In this document: piece by piece, positions 1 to 10,034 of the stretch | Layout of the letters: each line of letters starts with the position of its first letter | Position numbering within the stretch: the stretch's first letter is position 1 | Source of the DNA: Scatosoma sp045127595 | GTDB lineage: Bacteria > Bacillota > Clostridia > Christensenellales > Borkfalkiaceae | DNA length: 64,000 bases | Direction of reading: 5' to 3' | Assembly (NCBI GenBank): GCA_045127595.1 | Contig: JBGVQS010000021.1 | Location: 1 to 64,000, forward strand | Notes under the pieces: model-generated | Database searches by the model: none | Seen by the model: the letters and a program-made list of their open reading frames with translations, nothing else | What the model was told of the DNA's origin: nothing | Program-made: the position numbers and the translations under genes

Positions 1-1
1 C

Positions 2-874
2 GTATTGTTGGAAGGCGTTCCCGGCGTTGGCAAAACGCGTTTGGTGCGTTCGCTTAGCCGTGTATTCAAATTGCCGTTCTCGCGTATTCAGTTTACGCCC
101 GATTTGATGCCCTCGGACGTTACGGGTACGGACGTTATTGAAAAGGATGAAAATGGCAAAATGCAAACAGTGTTCCGCAAAGGGCCTATTTTTGCAAATT
201 TGGTGCTTGCGGACGAAATTAACCGTGCGACACCCAAAACGCAATCGGCAATGCTTGAGGTAATGCAGGAGCACAAGATTACCGTTGGTAAAAACAATTA
301 CGTTCTGTCCGAGCCTTTCTTTGTGTTGGCGACCGAAAACCCGATTGAACAAGACGGTACGTATCCTTTGCCCGAAGCGCAAATGGACCGTTTCATGTTC
401 AAATTGATCGTTCCCAACCCCAGCTTGGACGAATTGATGAGCATCGTTTCCATGACGCAAAAGACCATGGCGGAAGTTGCGGAATGTGCTTGTACGGGCG
501 AGGAATTGCTCCGTATGCGTGAAACGGCAAATCAAATTCCCGTTGCAGAAGAAGTTTTGCGTTATGCAATGATCATGACGTCTGCTACGCACCCCAACAG
601 CGAATGCGCTACCGAAGCAGCGAAAAAGTACGTGCGTGTAGGTGCGTCTCCCCGTGCAGGTCAGGCGCTTATCTCCGCTGCGAAAGTAAAAGCGTTGATC
701 AAGGGTAGATTTAACGTAGCGTTCTCGGATATTAACGAGTTGGCATACCCCGTTCTCCGTCATCGTATCAAGTTGAACTTTGAAGCGATTGCAGAACGCG
801 TATCCGCAGACGACGTTATCAAGATGATCGTTGACGAAGTAAGCAACAATCCCAAAAATAAGAAATTAAATTAA
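2..874 (+). CDS. MoxR-family AAA+ ATPase (5' end outside window)
   Basis: The reading frame is already open at the first bases, so the true start lies upstream. The visible 290 residues begin at the Walker A motif (EGVPGVGKT). They continue with a Walker B of MoxR type (LADEINRATPKTQSAMLE), the sensor-1 region ATENPIEQDGTYPLPEAQ and the helical lid domain with an SPRAGQAL sensor-2 motif. MoxR ATPases act as cytosolic chaperones that load metals or help assemble VWA-domain and membrane protein complexes. The gene is 16 bp from a DUF58 gene and followed by two VWA membrane proteins, the classic MoxR/Bat arrangement, so it probably remodels those partners. The family call is secure; the target is unknown. 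Confidence 0.93.
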   Translation, partial: VLLEGVPGVGKTRLVRSLSRVFKLPFSRIQFTPDLMPSDVTGTDVIEKDENGKMQTVFRKGPIFANLVLADEINRATPKTQSAMLEVMQEHKITVGKNNYVLSEPFFVLATENPIEQDGTYPLPEAQMDRFMFKLIVPNPSLDELMSIVSMTQKTMAEVAECACTGEELLRMRETANQIPVAEEVLRYAMIMTSATHPNSECATEAAKKYVRVGASPRAGQALISAAKVKALIKGRFNVAFSDINELAYPVLRHRIKLNFEAIAERVSADDVIKMIVDEVSNNPKNKKLN

Positions 875-890
875 GCTTTGGAGCTATGCA

Positions 891-1790
891 ATGAAAGTAT
901 CTTTTTTGAACGACCAGTTTTTCAGTCGTTTAGAGACAATGTCTTTAAATTTAAAATCCAGTCTTTCCGGGTATTTCGGCGGAAAACATTTGGTAAGTAC
1001 GTACGGGCAGACTGTGGAGTTTTCCGATTTCAGAGAGTACCAGCTTGGTGATGACATTCGGAGAATCGACTGGAATTTGTTCAGTCGTTTCGAGAAATAC
1101 TTCCTGAAATTATTTACGGACGAGCGGCAAATGCAGGTCCAGATTTTTCTGGACTGCTCCGCCTCCATGGGCAAAGAAAACCCCAAAAAAGCGGCGTATT
1201 CCATTGCAACGGCGGCTGCTTTGGGGTTTTTGGCTGTCCATAATATGGACAAAGTTACCTTCCATTACATGAAGGGCAACGTCGCTGAAAATCCGCATGG
1301 GAAAATTATCGGTAAGAACGCCTTTTTCCGTGCGATCAGTGAATTAGAGGAAATGAATTTTGCGGAAGACGCCGACATAGCGGCTTGCGTAAAAAGCTGT
1401 CCCGATACGGGCAGAAGCAACGGGCTTAGCGTCATTATTTCCGATTTCTTCACGGAAAGTAATTGGAAACAGGCGGTAGATTATCTTTGCTATCAAAATC
1501 GGCAGGTATTGCTTGTGCAAGTGCTTGCTCCCGAAGAAATCGACCCGAATTATGACGGGCGCGTCAACATGATCGACGCGGAATCGGAAGATATTTCCGA
1601 CCCGAAAAATATGAAAATGAAAATTACACGCAGTATGCAGATGGCATATGCGGAAGCATTGAAAGATTTTAAAGAAGACATTAAAACCTTTTGTTCCAAA
1701 CGCGGCGTTGATTATATTTCCATTAGCTCGAACACGCCTATTGAAAAAGTGCTGTTCGGAGAGTTGTTAAAAGTAGGTATTATGGTATGA
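891..1790 (+). CDS. DUF58 domain protein of the MoxR/Bat operon
   Basis: A 299-residue protein starting at ATG 891, with GGAG a few bases upstream. It contains the DUF58 hallmark near residues 35-60 (G...VEFSDFREYQLGDDIRRIDWN) followed by a VWA-like fold. The fold has a partial metal-site sequence (FLDCSASMG, about residue 87-95), so the DxSxS pattern is DCSAS. No signal peptide or membrane segment is seen, so it is likely cytosolic at the membrane face. DUF58 proteins regularly pair with MoxR ATPases and Bat proteins; their biochemical role is not established. It overlaps the next gene by 4 bp (ATGA), which suggests translational coupling. Confidence 0.9.
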   Translation: MKVSFLNDQFFSRLETMSLNLKSSLSGYFGGKHLVSTYGQTVEFSDFREYQLGDDIRRIDWNLFSRFEKYFLKLFTDERQMQVQIFLDCSASMGKENPKKAAYSIATAAALGFLAVHNMDKVTFHYMKGNVAENPHGKIIGKNAFFRAISELEEMNFAEDADIAACVKSCPDTGRSNGLSVIISDFFTESNWKQAVDYLCYQNRQVLLVQVLAPEEIDPNYDGRVNMIDAESEDISDPKNMKMKITRSMQMAYAEALKDFKEDIKTFCSKRGVDYISISSNTPIEKVLFGELLKVGIMV

Positions 1791-3838
1791 AGTTATTGGC
1801 ACCTTTGGGGCTGTTGGGCTTGATAAGTATTATCATTCTCATCATCATTTACATTATTCGCCCCAATTTCCAACAAAAAATGGTTTCCTCCACGTTTATT
1901 TGGAAACTCAGTTTAAAATATAAAAAGAAAAGAATCCCTACGAGCAAACTGAGAAACATTTTGCTTATTCTTTGTCAAGTGCTGATTTTGGCGACGTGTG
2001 CGGCAATTTTGGCAAAGCCCGTAACCGTTACGAAAACGCCTACGGACAACAAGGAAGTAGTGGCGGTTATTGAATCTTCTGCGAGTATGCGGGCTGCCGT
2101 TGGTACGGGCGCTAATAAAGAGAGCCGTTTTAAACGTGCGGTAGCGCAAGCGATGGATTTGGCGGACGACGTATTTGATAACGGCGGGACTATGTCCATC
2201 ATTATCGCAAATGAAAAGCCGTATTTCTTCGTTCCCAGAACGGGTTTTGAAAGCAGAGAATTCCTTGAAAGCGAGTTGGAAAATTTATTAGCGGACGACA
2301 GCTTTTGTTCTTATGGTACTTCCGACGTGAAAAGCGCAATGATGCTTTGTGAAACGATAGTGGATAAGAACGTGGAAGCGCAGGTATATTTATATACCGA
2401 TACGCAATATGACGTTTCCGACAAGTTGAAAGAAAAGATACATATTCAATCGGTTCGCGCGGAAGAAGGCGAATGGAATATGTCGATTTTGAACGCTTGG
2501 ACGGAATTTGACGATAACCAACACAGCTTATCCGTGGACCTTGCAACGTACGGGATCAACATGGAAGTAAAGCTTTCCGTGGCGGTTCATAATGCGAATC
2601 CAGACCTGAATACGGGCGTGGGACGAACGATTATTTTAGATACGTCCTACCCTGGAAAAACTGGTCCGATTGCTTGTCAGGATAGTAAAACGACGAAAGT
2701 CATTTTCCTCAAAAAAGAGTTATATCAACCGGGTATCGGCAGCGAAGAAGGAAAGAACGTATTCTATTATCTTTTGGATCAGGACGAAGAAATCCACTCT
2801 TACGCGGATATTGCAATTTCCATCTCGCCTTATGATTCTGCTATGAAATCGCAAGACGCGATGGCTTTGGACGATACGTTCAATATTTACGGCGGTCAAA
2901 AAGAACCTTTAAAAATTCAATACGCTAGTAGCTTACCGAATCCCTTTTTCAGTAGTATTTTGGTTTCGATGAAAAACTATTTATTGGATTGGGATATTCA
3001 AATCACCGAAATTAAGAAAGGTGCAGAGTTTGCGACGCAAGGCTTTGATATTTATATCTTTGAACATATGATGCCTACGTCGTTGCCTACGGACGGTATC
3101 GTGTTGCTTGCCGATCCCGAAACAGTACCTTCGGGCGCGGGATTTTTGCTTGAATCCATTCGGGATTTTAATAAAGTCGATCAATATTTTTCGGAAACAG
3201 AAGGAAAAACCGATCATCCGCTTATGAAAGAATTGGAAGGGGAAAACATAACGGTTACCCGTTATACGCGCGTGCGGTTCACGGATCCTGCGTATGAAAC
3301 CTTGATGACTTGCGATGGCGGTTACCCTGTTTTGGCGGTTAAGAACGAGCTTGATTCCAAAGTAGTCGTTTTGCCGTTCAATATACACTATTCTAATTTT
3401 GCTGGTACGAAAGAATTCCCGTTGTTTATGGTAAATTTACTCCGTTACTTTTTACCTGCAACGGTAACTGAAAACGTATTTGAAGTAAACAAAACGGTAG
3501 AATTTCAATCGCGCGGGGAAAAATTGTGGCTCAAGACAAACGCAGGTGAAACGTTGGAAGAATACGATACTCCCCTTGCATACTATACGTTCAACAAACC
3601 AGGCAGTTATGCTTTGGATCAATCGGATTTCTTAGGGAAAAAGGTTCCTACGGAAACGATTTTCATTAGAATGCCCAAGGGCGAGAGTAATATCGTCGAA
3701 ATATCGAACGAGCTTTATAATCCTTACAAAGAAGAAGTAAAGTTGGTACATTATAAGGATTGGTTGTTCTATATGGCGGCGGCACTTGTATTCTTGCTGT
3801 TTGCTGAATGGTGGCTGCAATGCCGCGATCACATGTAA
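1787..3838 (+). CDS. BatA-like membrane protein with VWA domain
   Basis: A 683-residue membrane protein. The N-terminus has the BatA-type double hydrophobic segment (about residues 5-25 and 57-80) separated by a basic stretch. A VWA-like domain follows and a single C-terminal membrane helix lies at about 658-675. The metal-site motif is degenerate: the first residue is Glu (ESSAS, Glu96) rather than Asp, so metal binding may be weakened. The central region (about residues 330-560) resembles the glutamine-amidotransferase-like fold of large Bat proteins. It starts inside the stop of the DUF58 gene. A role in envelope stress or complex assembly is inferred from family context only. Confidence 0.85.
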   Translation: MKLLAPLGLLGLISIIILIIIYIIRPNFQQKMVSSTFIWKLSLKYKKKRIPTSKLRNILLILCQVLILATCAAILAKPVTVTKTPTDNKEVVAVIESSASMRAAVGTGANKESRFKRAVAQAMDLADDVFDNGGTMSIIIANEKPYFFVPRTGFESREFLESELENLLADDSFCSYGTSDVKSAMMLCETIVDKNVEAQVYLYTDTQYDVSDKLKEKIHIQSVRAEEGEWNMSILNAWTEFDDNQHSLSVDLATYGINMEVKLSVAVHNANPDLNTGVGRTIILDTSYPGKTGPIACQDSKTTKVIFLKKELYQPGIGSEEGKNVFYYLLDQDEEIHSYADIAISISPYDSAMKSQDAMALDDTFNIYGGQKEPLKIQYASSLPNPFFSSILVSMKNYLLDWDIQITEIKKGAEFATQGFDIYIFEHMMPTSLPTDGIVLLADPETVPSGAGFLLESIRDFNKVDQYFSETEGKTDHPLMKELEGENITVTRYTRVRFTDPAYETLMTCDGGYPVLAVKNELDSKVVVLPFNIHYSNFAGTKEFPLFMVNLLRYFLPATVTENVFEVNKTVEFQSRGEKLWLKTNAGETLEEYDTPLAYYTFNKPGSYALDQSDFLGKKVPTETIFIRMPKGESNIVEISNELYNPYKEEVKLVHYKDWLFYMAAALVFLLFAEWWLQCRDHM

Positions 3839-3852
3839 GGAGGTAGACGGAT

Positions 3853-6780
3853 ATGAATAATTTTACAATTGATTTCCTGAACTCTCCTTTGTATTTGCTG
3901 TTACTTATTCCGGCGTTATTCTTTACGCTGTTTCCCTATTTTAGATTATCGAAAAAGTATAGAAAGACGAGAAACCGTATCACGTCCATGGTCTTGCATA
4001 TGTTGATTATGGTATTTTCCGTGTGCGTGCTTTCGGGAATGGTATTCCGTTATGAAAAACCGAACGAAAAGAACGAAATTATTCTTTTGGTAGACGTTTC
4101 TCAAACGGGCGACAGCGCAAAAGAGCAGAGAGATCAGCTTATTGAAAATATCTTGCTTGACTGTGAAGGCGGCGGCTTTAAGGTCGGCGTGGTTACGTTT
4201 GGGTTCGATCAGGAATATGCCGTTGAATTGACGACGGATATTTCCAGCGTTTACAAACACTACTTAAACGCGGAGAAGCCTGACGTCAGTGCGACGAATA
4301 TTGCGGACGCGTTGGAATATGCAAAAGATTTGTTCCGTTATCCCGAAACGGCTAAAATCGTCTTGATCACGGACGGTAAGGAAACGGATAACGAAGCGGC
4401 GAGCGTCATTCGTTCGATTGCGGTGCAGGGGATTAAAGTGGATACGGCGTACGTGTCCTCGGCTTACGAAGGACAGGACGTGCAAGTTACGGGCATTAAA
4501 TTCCCCGATTACCACGTAAACGCGGAGGAAGAATGCACCATAGAAGTTACCTTAAAAAGTAACGTTCCCTTGAAAAACGTAAAAGTCGTTTTAGAAGACT
4601 TTTCCTTGATTGAAGGGGGGAAGAACGGCGAATCAAGCGAACAAATCGCGGATATTGACGGCGAAAAAATACTTTTCTTCCCGCATACTTTCTTGTCGGG
4701 CGATTTACACGAAGTAAAGATCAAGGTTTTGGACGTTGGCGTAGAAACAATCAGCCAAAACAACGAATATTCCTCGTATATGTATTTGCAAACGTTTAAA
4801 GACGTTTTGATTATCGAACGTGTGGATAATGACTCTCTTACGCTGATGCAAAAGCTGAACGAAGGGAAAGCGGAAGATGAAAAATACAACTTCACGCAAA
4901 TGAACTATCAATCGGAGGAGCTTCCTTTGACAGTAGAGGGCTTCCGTCAATACGAACAGGTTATTTTGAATAATATTTCTAACCTTGAATTAAAGAGTAT
5001 TGCGAATCCGAAAGATAAGACGCAAACTTTGGACGTAATTTTGGAAGAATACGTCCGCGAGTACGGCGGCGGTTTGTTTGCGGTCGGCGGTAAAAACGAA
5101 AACGGTGAATCGAACGTTTATAACCAAGAATATATGTACGGCTCCCTGTACGAGCAGATGTTGCCTGTACAGTCCATCAACTATACTCCCCCCGTAGGGA
5201 TTATGTTGATTATCGACGTTTCGGGCTCCATGTCGTCAGGGGTCGATAAAGGAGAACGTCCTTTGGATCATGCTCTCGTCGGCGCGTTGGGGTGTGTTGA
5301 TCACGGAGTATTGTCGGAACGAGACTACGTTGGGCTGATGACGTTGGATACGGATTATGGAAAAATTATGTCCCTTACCCCTATGACGCAGCGTGAGGCA
5401 ATTAAGAAAAAAATACAAGAATTGGCAGACGTAAAGGGCGGCGGTACGTTATTCTCGCAGGCAATCAAGAGTGCTGCGCAAGAATTAAACATACAAAAGA
5501 ATTTGGCGCGCCGTCATATCGTCGTTGTTACGGACGGCGGTATTGCAGGCAACGACTGGGACGCAACCAAAGAAGCGATCGATCTCTATCACAAAACAAA
5601 CGGGATCACTGTTTCGGTTATCGGTATCGGTATGAAAGAGTCGGCGCAAAAGCCTACCAGAGAGGAAGATTTGTCTGGGCTATACGATCAAATGTATTGG
5701 TTGACGAAAGTGCTCGGCGGCGGTGAAGTATACGCCGTTGAAAAGGGGAACACGTCGGCGATTGCGTTGGCGATGCGTGATGATTTCCGTGCGCAGCCTG
5801 TTTTGGCGATAAATGACGACAAACCGTTCGCGCCCGTGATTGCAATGCCCACTTCGCCTTTGGTACAGGGAATTCAAAAAGGGGAAGCGACCGATAAAAA
5901 CAGAATGACCGTACAGTTGGACGGTTATTTCGGCGTAAAAATAAAACCCAACGCGGACTTGATCCTTACTGCGGAACACGGTGCGCCCATTTATGCGCAG
6001 TGGAAATACGGCAAGGGTATGGTCGGCAGTTTCATGTGCGACTTGAAAGGGGATTGGAGCAGTACCTTTATTACCGATTCAAACGGAATTAAGTTTATCG
6101 ACAAGGTCGTAAAGAATTTGATGCCGTTAGAAGCGTTGACGCCTAGCGAGATTCGCATGGAGCTTACCGAAGATAACTATACGAACAATCTTCGCGTATA
6201 TTCCACTTTGCAAAAGGGGGAATATATTTCGGGCGAGCTGATTATGATGAACGCCGAGGGGACGGAAGAATTGTACAGTGTTTCTTTGAACGAAGTAACT
6301 TCGGGCAGTAAAGCGGATTTGCGCGAGTTGCCTTGCTACGTTACCGCACCGCTTACTTCGGGGAACAATTACAGCCGCGCGGATTTTGTTGTCAGAGGCA
6401 GCGGCGTTTATAAAATCGTTACGACAAAATATAACGATAAAGACGAAGTGATTTCCAAAACGGTAGAAACGCACAAGTCTTTTGCGTATTCGGAAGAATA
6501 TCAAGACGTTGGAATGACGGATGAAGAATTGAAATTTGCATTGGAAGAACTTGCGGCGGACGGCAACGGCTCGTTTATTCAAGATCTTCAAGATCCCGTA
6601 GAAATTTTCGATAAATTTATAACGGCGATTCCCAAATCCGTTGATCCGAGATATGTGTTTGTCATTTTGGCAATCGTATGCTTCTTGTTGGATATTGCGG
6701 TGCGTAAATTCAAGTTTAAGTGGCCGCATGAAATCATTCGCGCGTACAAGGCAAAACGTGCGTCGAAAGAAGATAAATAA
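3853..6780 (+). CDS. Large VWA-domain membrane protein, last gene of MoxR/Bat operon
   Basis: A 975-residue protein preceded by AAGGAGG. Two N-terminal membrane helices (about residues 12-30 and 45-65) lead into a first VWA-like domain with a degenerate metal site (DVSQTGDS, Asp81). A region like a class-I glutamine amidotransferase fold (about 360-440) follows. A second VWA domain has an intact MIDAS start (DVSGSMSSG, Asp455, Ser457, Ser459) and the TDGG motif. A final membrane helix lies near residue 938-955 with a short basic tail. The size and double-VWA layout match proteins found beside MoxR in Clostridia. It probably forms a membrane complex with the BatA-like protein and MoxR. No terminator is visible after it. 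Confidence 0.87.
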   Translation: MNNFTIDFLNSPLYLLLLIPALFFTLFPYFRLSKKYRKTRNRITSMVLHMLIMVFSVCVLSGMVFRYEKPNEKNEIILLVDVSQTGDSAKEQRDQLIENILLDCEGGGFKVGVVTFGFDQEYAVELTTDISSVYKHYLNAEKPDVSATNIADALEYAKDLFRYPETAKIVLITDGKETDNEAASVIRSIAVQGIKVDTAYVSSAYEGQDVQVTGIKFPDYHVNAEEECTIEVTLKSNVPLKNVKVVLEDFSLIEGGKNGESSEQIADIDGEKILFFPHTFLSGDLHEVKIKVLDVGVETISQNNEYSSYMYLQTFKDVLIIERVDNDSLTLMQKLNEGKAEDEKYNFTQMNYQSEELPLTVEGFRQYEQVILNNISNLELKSIANPKDKTQTLDVILEEYVREYGGGLFAVGGKNENGESNVYNQEYMYGSLYEQMLPVQSINYTPPVGIMLIIDVSGSMSSGVDKGERPLDHALVGALGCVDHGVLSERDYVGLMTLDTDYGKIMSLTPMTQREAIKKKIQELADVKGGGTLFSQAIKSAAQELNIQKNLARRHIVVVTDGGIAGNDWDATKEAIDLYHKTNGITVSVIGIGMKESAQKPTREEDLSGLYDQMYWLTKVLGGGEVYAVEKGNTSAIALAMRDDFRAQPVLAINDDKPFAPVIAMPTSPLVQGIQKGEATDKNRMTVQLDGYFGVKIKPNADLILTAEHGAPIYAQWKYGKGMVGSFMCDLKGDWSSTFITDSNGIKFIDKVVKNLMPLEALTPSEIRMELTEDNYTNNLRVYSTLQKGEYISGELIMMNAEGTEELYSVSLNEVTSGSKADLRELPCYVTAPLTSGNNYSRADFVVRGSGVYKIVTTKYNDKDEVISKTVETHKSFAYSEEYQDVGMTDEELKFALEELAADGNGSFIQDLQDPVEIFDKFITAIPKSVDPRYVFVILAIVCFLLDIAVRKFKFKWPHEIIRAYKAKRASKEDK

Positions 6781-6798
6781 GCGTTTGCCGCAAAGCGT

Positions 6799-6900
6799 GA
6801 ATGGGGCTACCGTGTACGCGTTCATGAAAGTGCGAACGTGGCTACCGTGTACGCGTTCATGAAAGTGTGAACGTGGCTACCATGTACGCGTTTATTAGGC
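6799..6900 (+). repeat. Three tandem 35-bp intergenic repeats
   Basis: Units at 6799-6833, 6834-6868 and 6869-6900 share the core GGCTACCGTGTACGCGTT. Units 1 and 2 differ at only a few bases and unit 3 diverges at its end. Each unit can form a small hairpin (GAACG with CGTTC). Single diverged copies occur just after the stops at 36730 and 58555, so this is a dispersed intergenic repeat family. Confidence 0.8.
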
Positions 6901-6907
6901 TTAAATA

Positions 6908-6926
6908 GACCGATAATTTGTCGGTC
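6908..6926 (+). promoter_or_regulatory. Short hairpin abutting the ribosome binding site
   Basis: GACCGA and TCGGTC pair around a 7-base loop. The hairpin ends directly against the AAGGAG of the following lipoprotein gene, so folding could affect ribosome access. This is inferred from position only. Confidence 0.3.
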
Positions 6927-6938
6927 AAGGAGAATTAT

Positions 6939-9932
6939 ATGAAAAAGTCAAAGCTTTTTGCGTCCGTCTTTTGCAGCTTGCTGTGCGCATTTTCGGTGTG
7001 CACGGTTACAGGCTGTAAGGATGACACTTTGTCCACTCCCTATGGGCTGTCGCTGAACGTTGCGAATCAGATCATTTGGGAGCCGATTGACGGCGCACGA
7101 AAATATACGGTTGAGATTACGAACGTCGATAAAGGTACGACGGAAACTTTCACGTCGTATTCTGCGTATTATTCTATTTCCGGTTACGAAGAAGGGGAAT
7201 ACGAAGTACGCGTAAAAGCGCACGGAGGTACAAACTCGGGCAAGGCTTCTAAATGGTCCACGTCGTTTGTTTTCAGCAAGGATTATGAAACGGGCTGCGT
7301 GTATACGCTCGTCAATAATTTGGAATATCAAATTACCCGCGCAGGCTCGGCGAAAGGTACGGTGAAGATCGAGTCGGTCTATCGCGGCAAGCCTGTAACG
7401 TCGATTGCGGACGGGGCGTTCCAAAGCAACGGCAGTGTGGAAGAAATTATCTTTGGGGATAATATTCGTTCGATCGGTGCAAATGCGTTCAGAAGCTGTA
7501 AAAGGCTTCGTGCAATCACCATTCCCGACAGTGTAACGACGATAGGCGAGTCGGCTTTTTCGGCGTGCAGTCTTTTGGAGAGCGTAACGATTCCCGGAAG
7601 CGTAGAAAATATTTCTACGGCGGCGTTTGGTTATTGCCTTGATTTGAAGACGATTACCTTAGAAGAAGGGATTAAAACGATTGGGGAAGACGCGTTTACC
7701 AGTTGCAAGAAGGTGTCCGAATTGGTTATTCCCGATTCCGTGGAAGTGATTTCCGCGCGTGCTTTTTCCGAAAATCACGCTTTGCAGAGCGTACTCTTTG
7801 GCGCGGGCGTACAAGAAATCGGGGAATCCGCATTTGCTAACTGTACGACGTTGGAAAATCTTATTTTTGCAGGGCAGGAAACGGATGCGGATCCGTCGAA
7901 CAAAGACAAGACGAGTTCTTTGCAGAAGATTGGCTATCAGGCGTTTCTTCGTGATATCGATTTAAAAGAAGTTGTTTTGCCCGAAGGGGTTACCGAAATT
8001 GAAGGGGAAGCTTTCTACGATTGTACGAATTTGGCAACCGTTGCATTGCCTGACACCTTGGAACATTTGGGGGAATTTGCATTCCACGCAACGGAAGTTT
8101 ATAATGCGCAAGCCGAAACGGAAGACTTTATTTATGTCGACAATTGGTTGATCGGTTGCGAGACGGAAAAGAAGGAAGTTATTGAAGAAATTACTGTGTC
8201 TACGTTCAAGGACGGTACGGTCGGTATTGCCGACCAAGTCTTTACGGCTGCACCCAAGCTTCAAAAATTGACGATTGCACAATCGATTAAACATCTTGGG
8301 AAATACGCGTTCTACGGTAGTACAAACTTGTATATCGTAACGGCGGTGGATCTTGAAACGATTGGCGAAAGATGTTTTTCTTACTGTAAAGGTTTAACGA
8401 AGGTAACTTTTGGCCGTAAATTAAAGAAAATCGGCTCGTACGCTTTCTACGGCTGCGTCAACGTTACCGATCCGAACAACACGTTGGTGCCCGATTCCGT
8501 AGAAAAAATCGGCTCGTATGCGTTCAGAAATACGGGGCTTTGGAATGCGCCTACAAAAGAGGGCATAGTGCTTGCAGGCAAATGGGTAGTCGGCTATAAC
8601 GGCAACGTACAAGAACCGGATTTGAAGAATTTGGAAAAACAGGGCAAGACGATTTCAGCGGTCGGGATTGCCGATTATGCGTTCCTGAACTGTGAAAGCT
8701 TGATGGGCGTAAAAGGTATGCCGCAATACGTGGGCGTAGGGGCTTTTTACGGCTGCTCGAAACTTGCGACCATTTCGTTGCATAGTAACCAGTCCCGCAT
8801 TGAAAACTATACGTTCTATAAGTGCGGTGCATTGTTCCAGGTTGGTTTCCCCGTTATGTTACAATCGGTGGGCAGATCGGCGTTTTATAAATGCAGCTTC
8901 TTGAACGGGGCGGATTTGTCGGGCGCAATCGGCGCGGCAGAAGGCTTGGAAGAAATTGAAGATTACGCTTTTTACGGTTGTATGAACCTGAAAAATTTGG
9001 ATCTTGGGACAACGGTAAAGAAGATTGGGGATTATGCTTTCTACGGCGGTGAATCGATCAAGGAAATTCATCTTCCCGACAGTTTGGAAACGTTGGGTAG
9101 CCGCTCGTTCGGTAAGTGTATTTCCGCAACGGCATTGACGCTCAGCAACAATGAAAACTTTAACTATATCGACGCATATACCTTCAACGGTTGCGTTGGT
9201 TTGACCTCTGTTACAATCCCTGCGAACGTTACGGAAATCGGCAGAAATGCGTTCTATAAATGCAGCGGCTTAACGGAAGTTATTTTCGAAACTAAGACGG
9301 TGGAACAGGACGGGCAACAGGTATTGCTCGGCACTCGTCAAATCGGCGATTATGCGTTCTACGGCGCAACCGCTTTAAAGAGTATTAAATTCTCGCAGAC
9401 GGTAAACGTGATAGGCAAGTACGCGTTCAAGGGCGTTGAAAACCTGCAAAGCTTTACTATCGGGGAGAATTTGGCTGCGATCGGTCCGCACGTCTTCTAC
9501 GGCGCGAAAGACTTCACGTTCTACACCAGCCAAACGCAAAAGGGCGAGGGCTGGAACGAGCGTTGGAATTCCGCGAAGAAGCCCGTTGTTTGGGGTTGTG
9601 AGCTGTCCGAGGACGACGAGTACGTCGTATCGTTGGTAATCGGGGAAAATACCTTTACCGATCTGTACCAAACGATCCGTATAGACACGGGAGAAGTGGA
9701 CGAAGAAGGATTGCCTATTTTCGAGAAAATAAAGGTGCTTGCTATCGTTTCCCCTCAACGCTATGGGTACGTATTCAAGGGTTGGAGCACGAAATCCGGC
9801 GCAACGACGGCGGAGTATGAAACGACGGATATTATCTCTCTTCCGGTCGGCACGAAGCTGTATGCAGTTTGGGAAGAAGCTCCGATAGAAGATACTCCGG
9901 TAGAGGAAGATACGCCTACGGTGGAAGAATAA
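6939..9932 (+). CDS. Surface lipoprotein with BspA-type LRR_5 repeats and InlB repeat
   Basis: A 997-residue protein. The start at 6939 is chosen because AAGGAG lies 7 bases upstream and it opens directly on a lipoprotein signal peptide with lipobox VTGC (Cys26). Residues about 30-100 look like a fibronectin type III module. About 110-870 consist of more than 20 BspA/Treponema-type leucine-rich repeats, with recurring IGDYAFYGC-like units followed by L..I.IPDSV. About 915-975 is an InlB B-repeat (Listeria-Bacteroides type) with the FKGWS and YAVW signatures. The C-terminal tail is acidic. Such proteins are anchored on the outside and bind host or polymer surfaces in known cases; the ligand here is unknown. 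Confidence 0.88.
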   Translation: MKKSKLFASVFCSLLCAFSVCTVTGCKDDTLSTPYGLSLNVANQIIWEPIDGARKYTVEITNVDKGTTETFTSYSAYYSISGYEEGEYEVRVKAHGGTNSGKASKWSTSFVFSKDYETGCVYTLVNNLEYQITRAGSAKGTVKIESVYRGKPVTSIADGAFQSNGSVEEIIFGDNIRSIGANAFRSCKRLRAITIPDSVTTIGESAFSACSLLESVTIPGSVENISTAAFGYCLDLKTITLEEGIKTIGEDAFTSCKKVSELVIPDSVEVISARAFSENHALQSVLFGAGVQEIGESAFANCTTLENLIFAGQETDADPSNKDKTSSLQKIGYQAFLRDIDLKEVVLPEGVTEIEGEAFYDCTNLATVALPDTLEHLGEFAFHATEVYNAQAETEDFIYVDNWLIGCETEKKEVIEEITVSTFKDGTVGIADQVFTAAPKLQKLTIAQSIKHLGKYAFYGSTNLYIVTAVDLETIGERCFSYCKGLTKVTFGRKLKKIGSYAFYGCVNVTDPNNTLVPDSVEKIGSYAFRNTGLWNAPTKEGIVLAGKWVVGYNGNVQEPDLKNLEKQGKTISAVGIADYAFLNCESLMGVKGMPQYVGVGAFYGCSKLATISLHSNQSRIENYTFYKCGALFQVGFPVMLQSVGRSAFYKCSFLNGADLSGAIGAAEGLEEIEDYAFYGCMNLKNLDLGTTVKKIGDYAFYGGESIKEIHLPDSLETLGSRSFGKCISATALTLSNNENFNYIDAYTFNGCVGLTSVTIPANVTEIGRNAFYKCSGLTEVIFETKTVEQDGQQVLLGTRQIGDYAFYGATALKSIKFSQTVNVIGKYAFKGVENLQSFTIGENLAAIGPHVFYGAKDFTFYTSQTQKGEGWNERWNSAKKPVVWGCELSEDDEYVVSLVIGENTFTDLYQTIRIDTGEVDEEGLPIFEKIKVLAIVSPQRYGYVFKGWSTKSGATTAEYETTDIISLPVGTKLYAVWEEAPIEDTPVEEDTPTVEE

Positions 9933-9969
9933 TCGCGGCGGCGTGAAATCTTCTCGAAGAAGGAAGATT

Positions 9970-10020
9970 ATAACGGGAAATCTAAAGATTTCCTACGTTA
10001 TATTCAAAAATATTTGAATA
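9970..10020 (+). other. Two consecutive hairpins without T-tract
   Basis: GGAAATC/GATTTCC, extended by ATAACG/CGTTAT, spans 9970-10001. TATTCAAA/TTTGAATA spans 10001-10020. Neither is followed by a run of T on the plus strand, so a standard terminator is not supported. They lie between two lipoprotein genes, just before a promoter. Confidence 0.4.
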
Positions 10021-10034
10021 TGTGCTTGTTTGAT

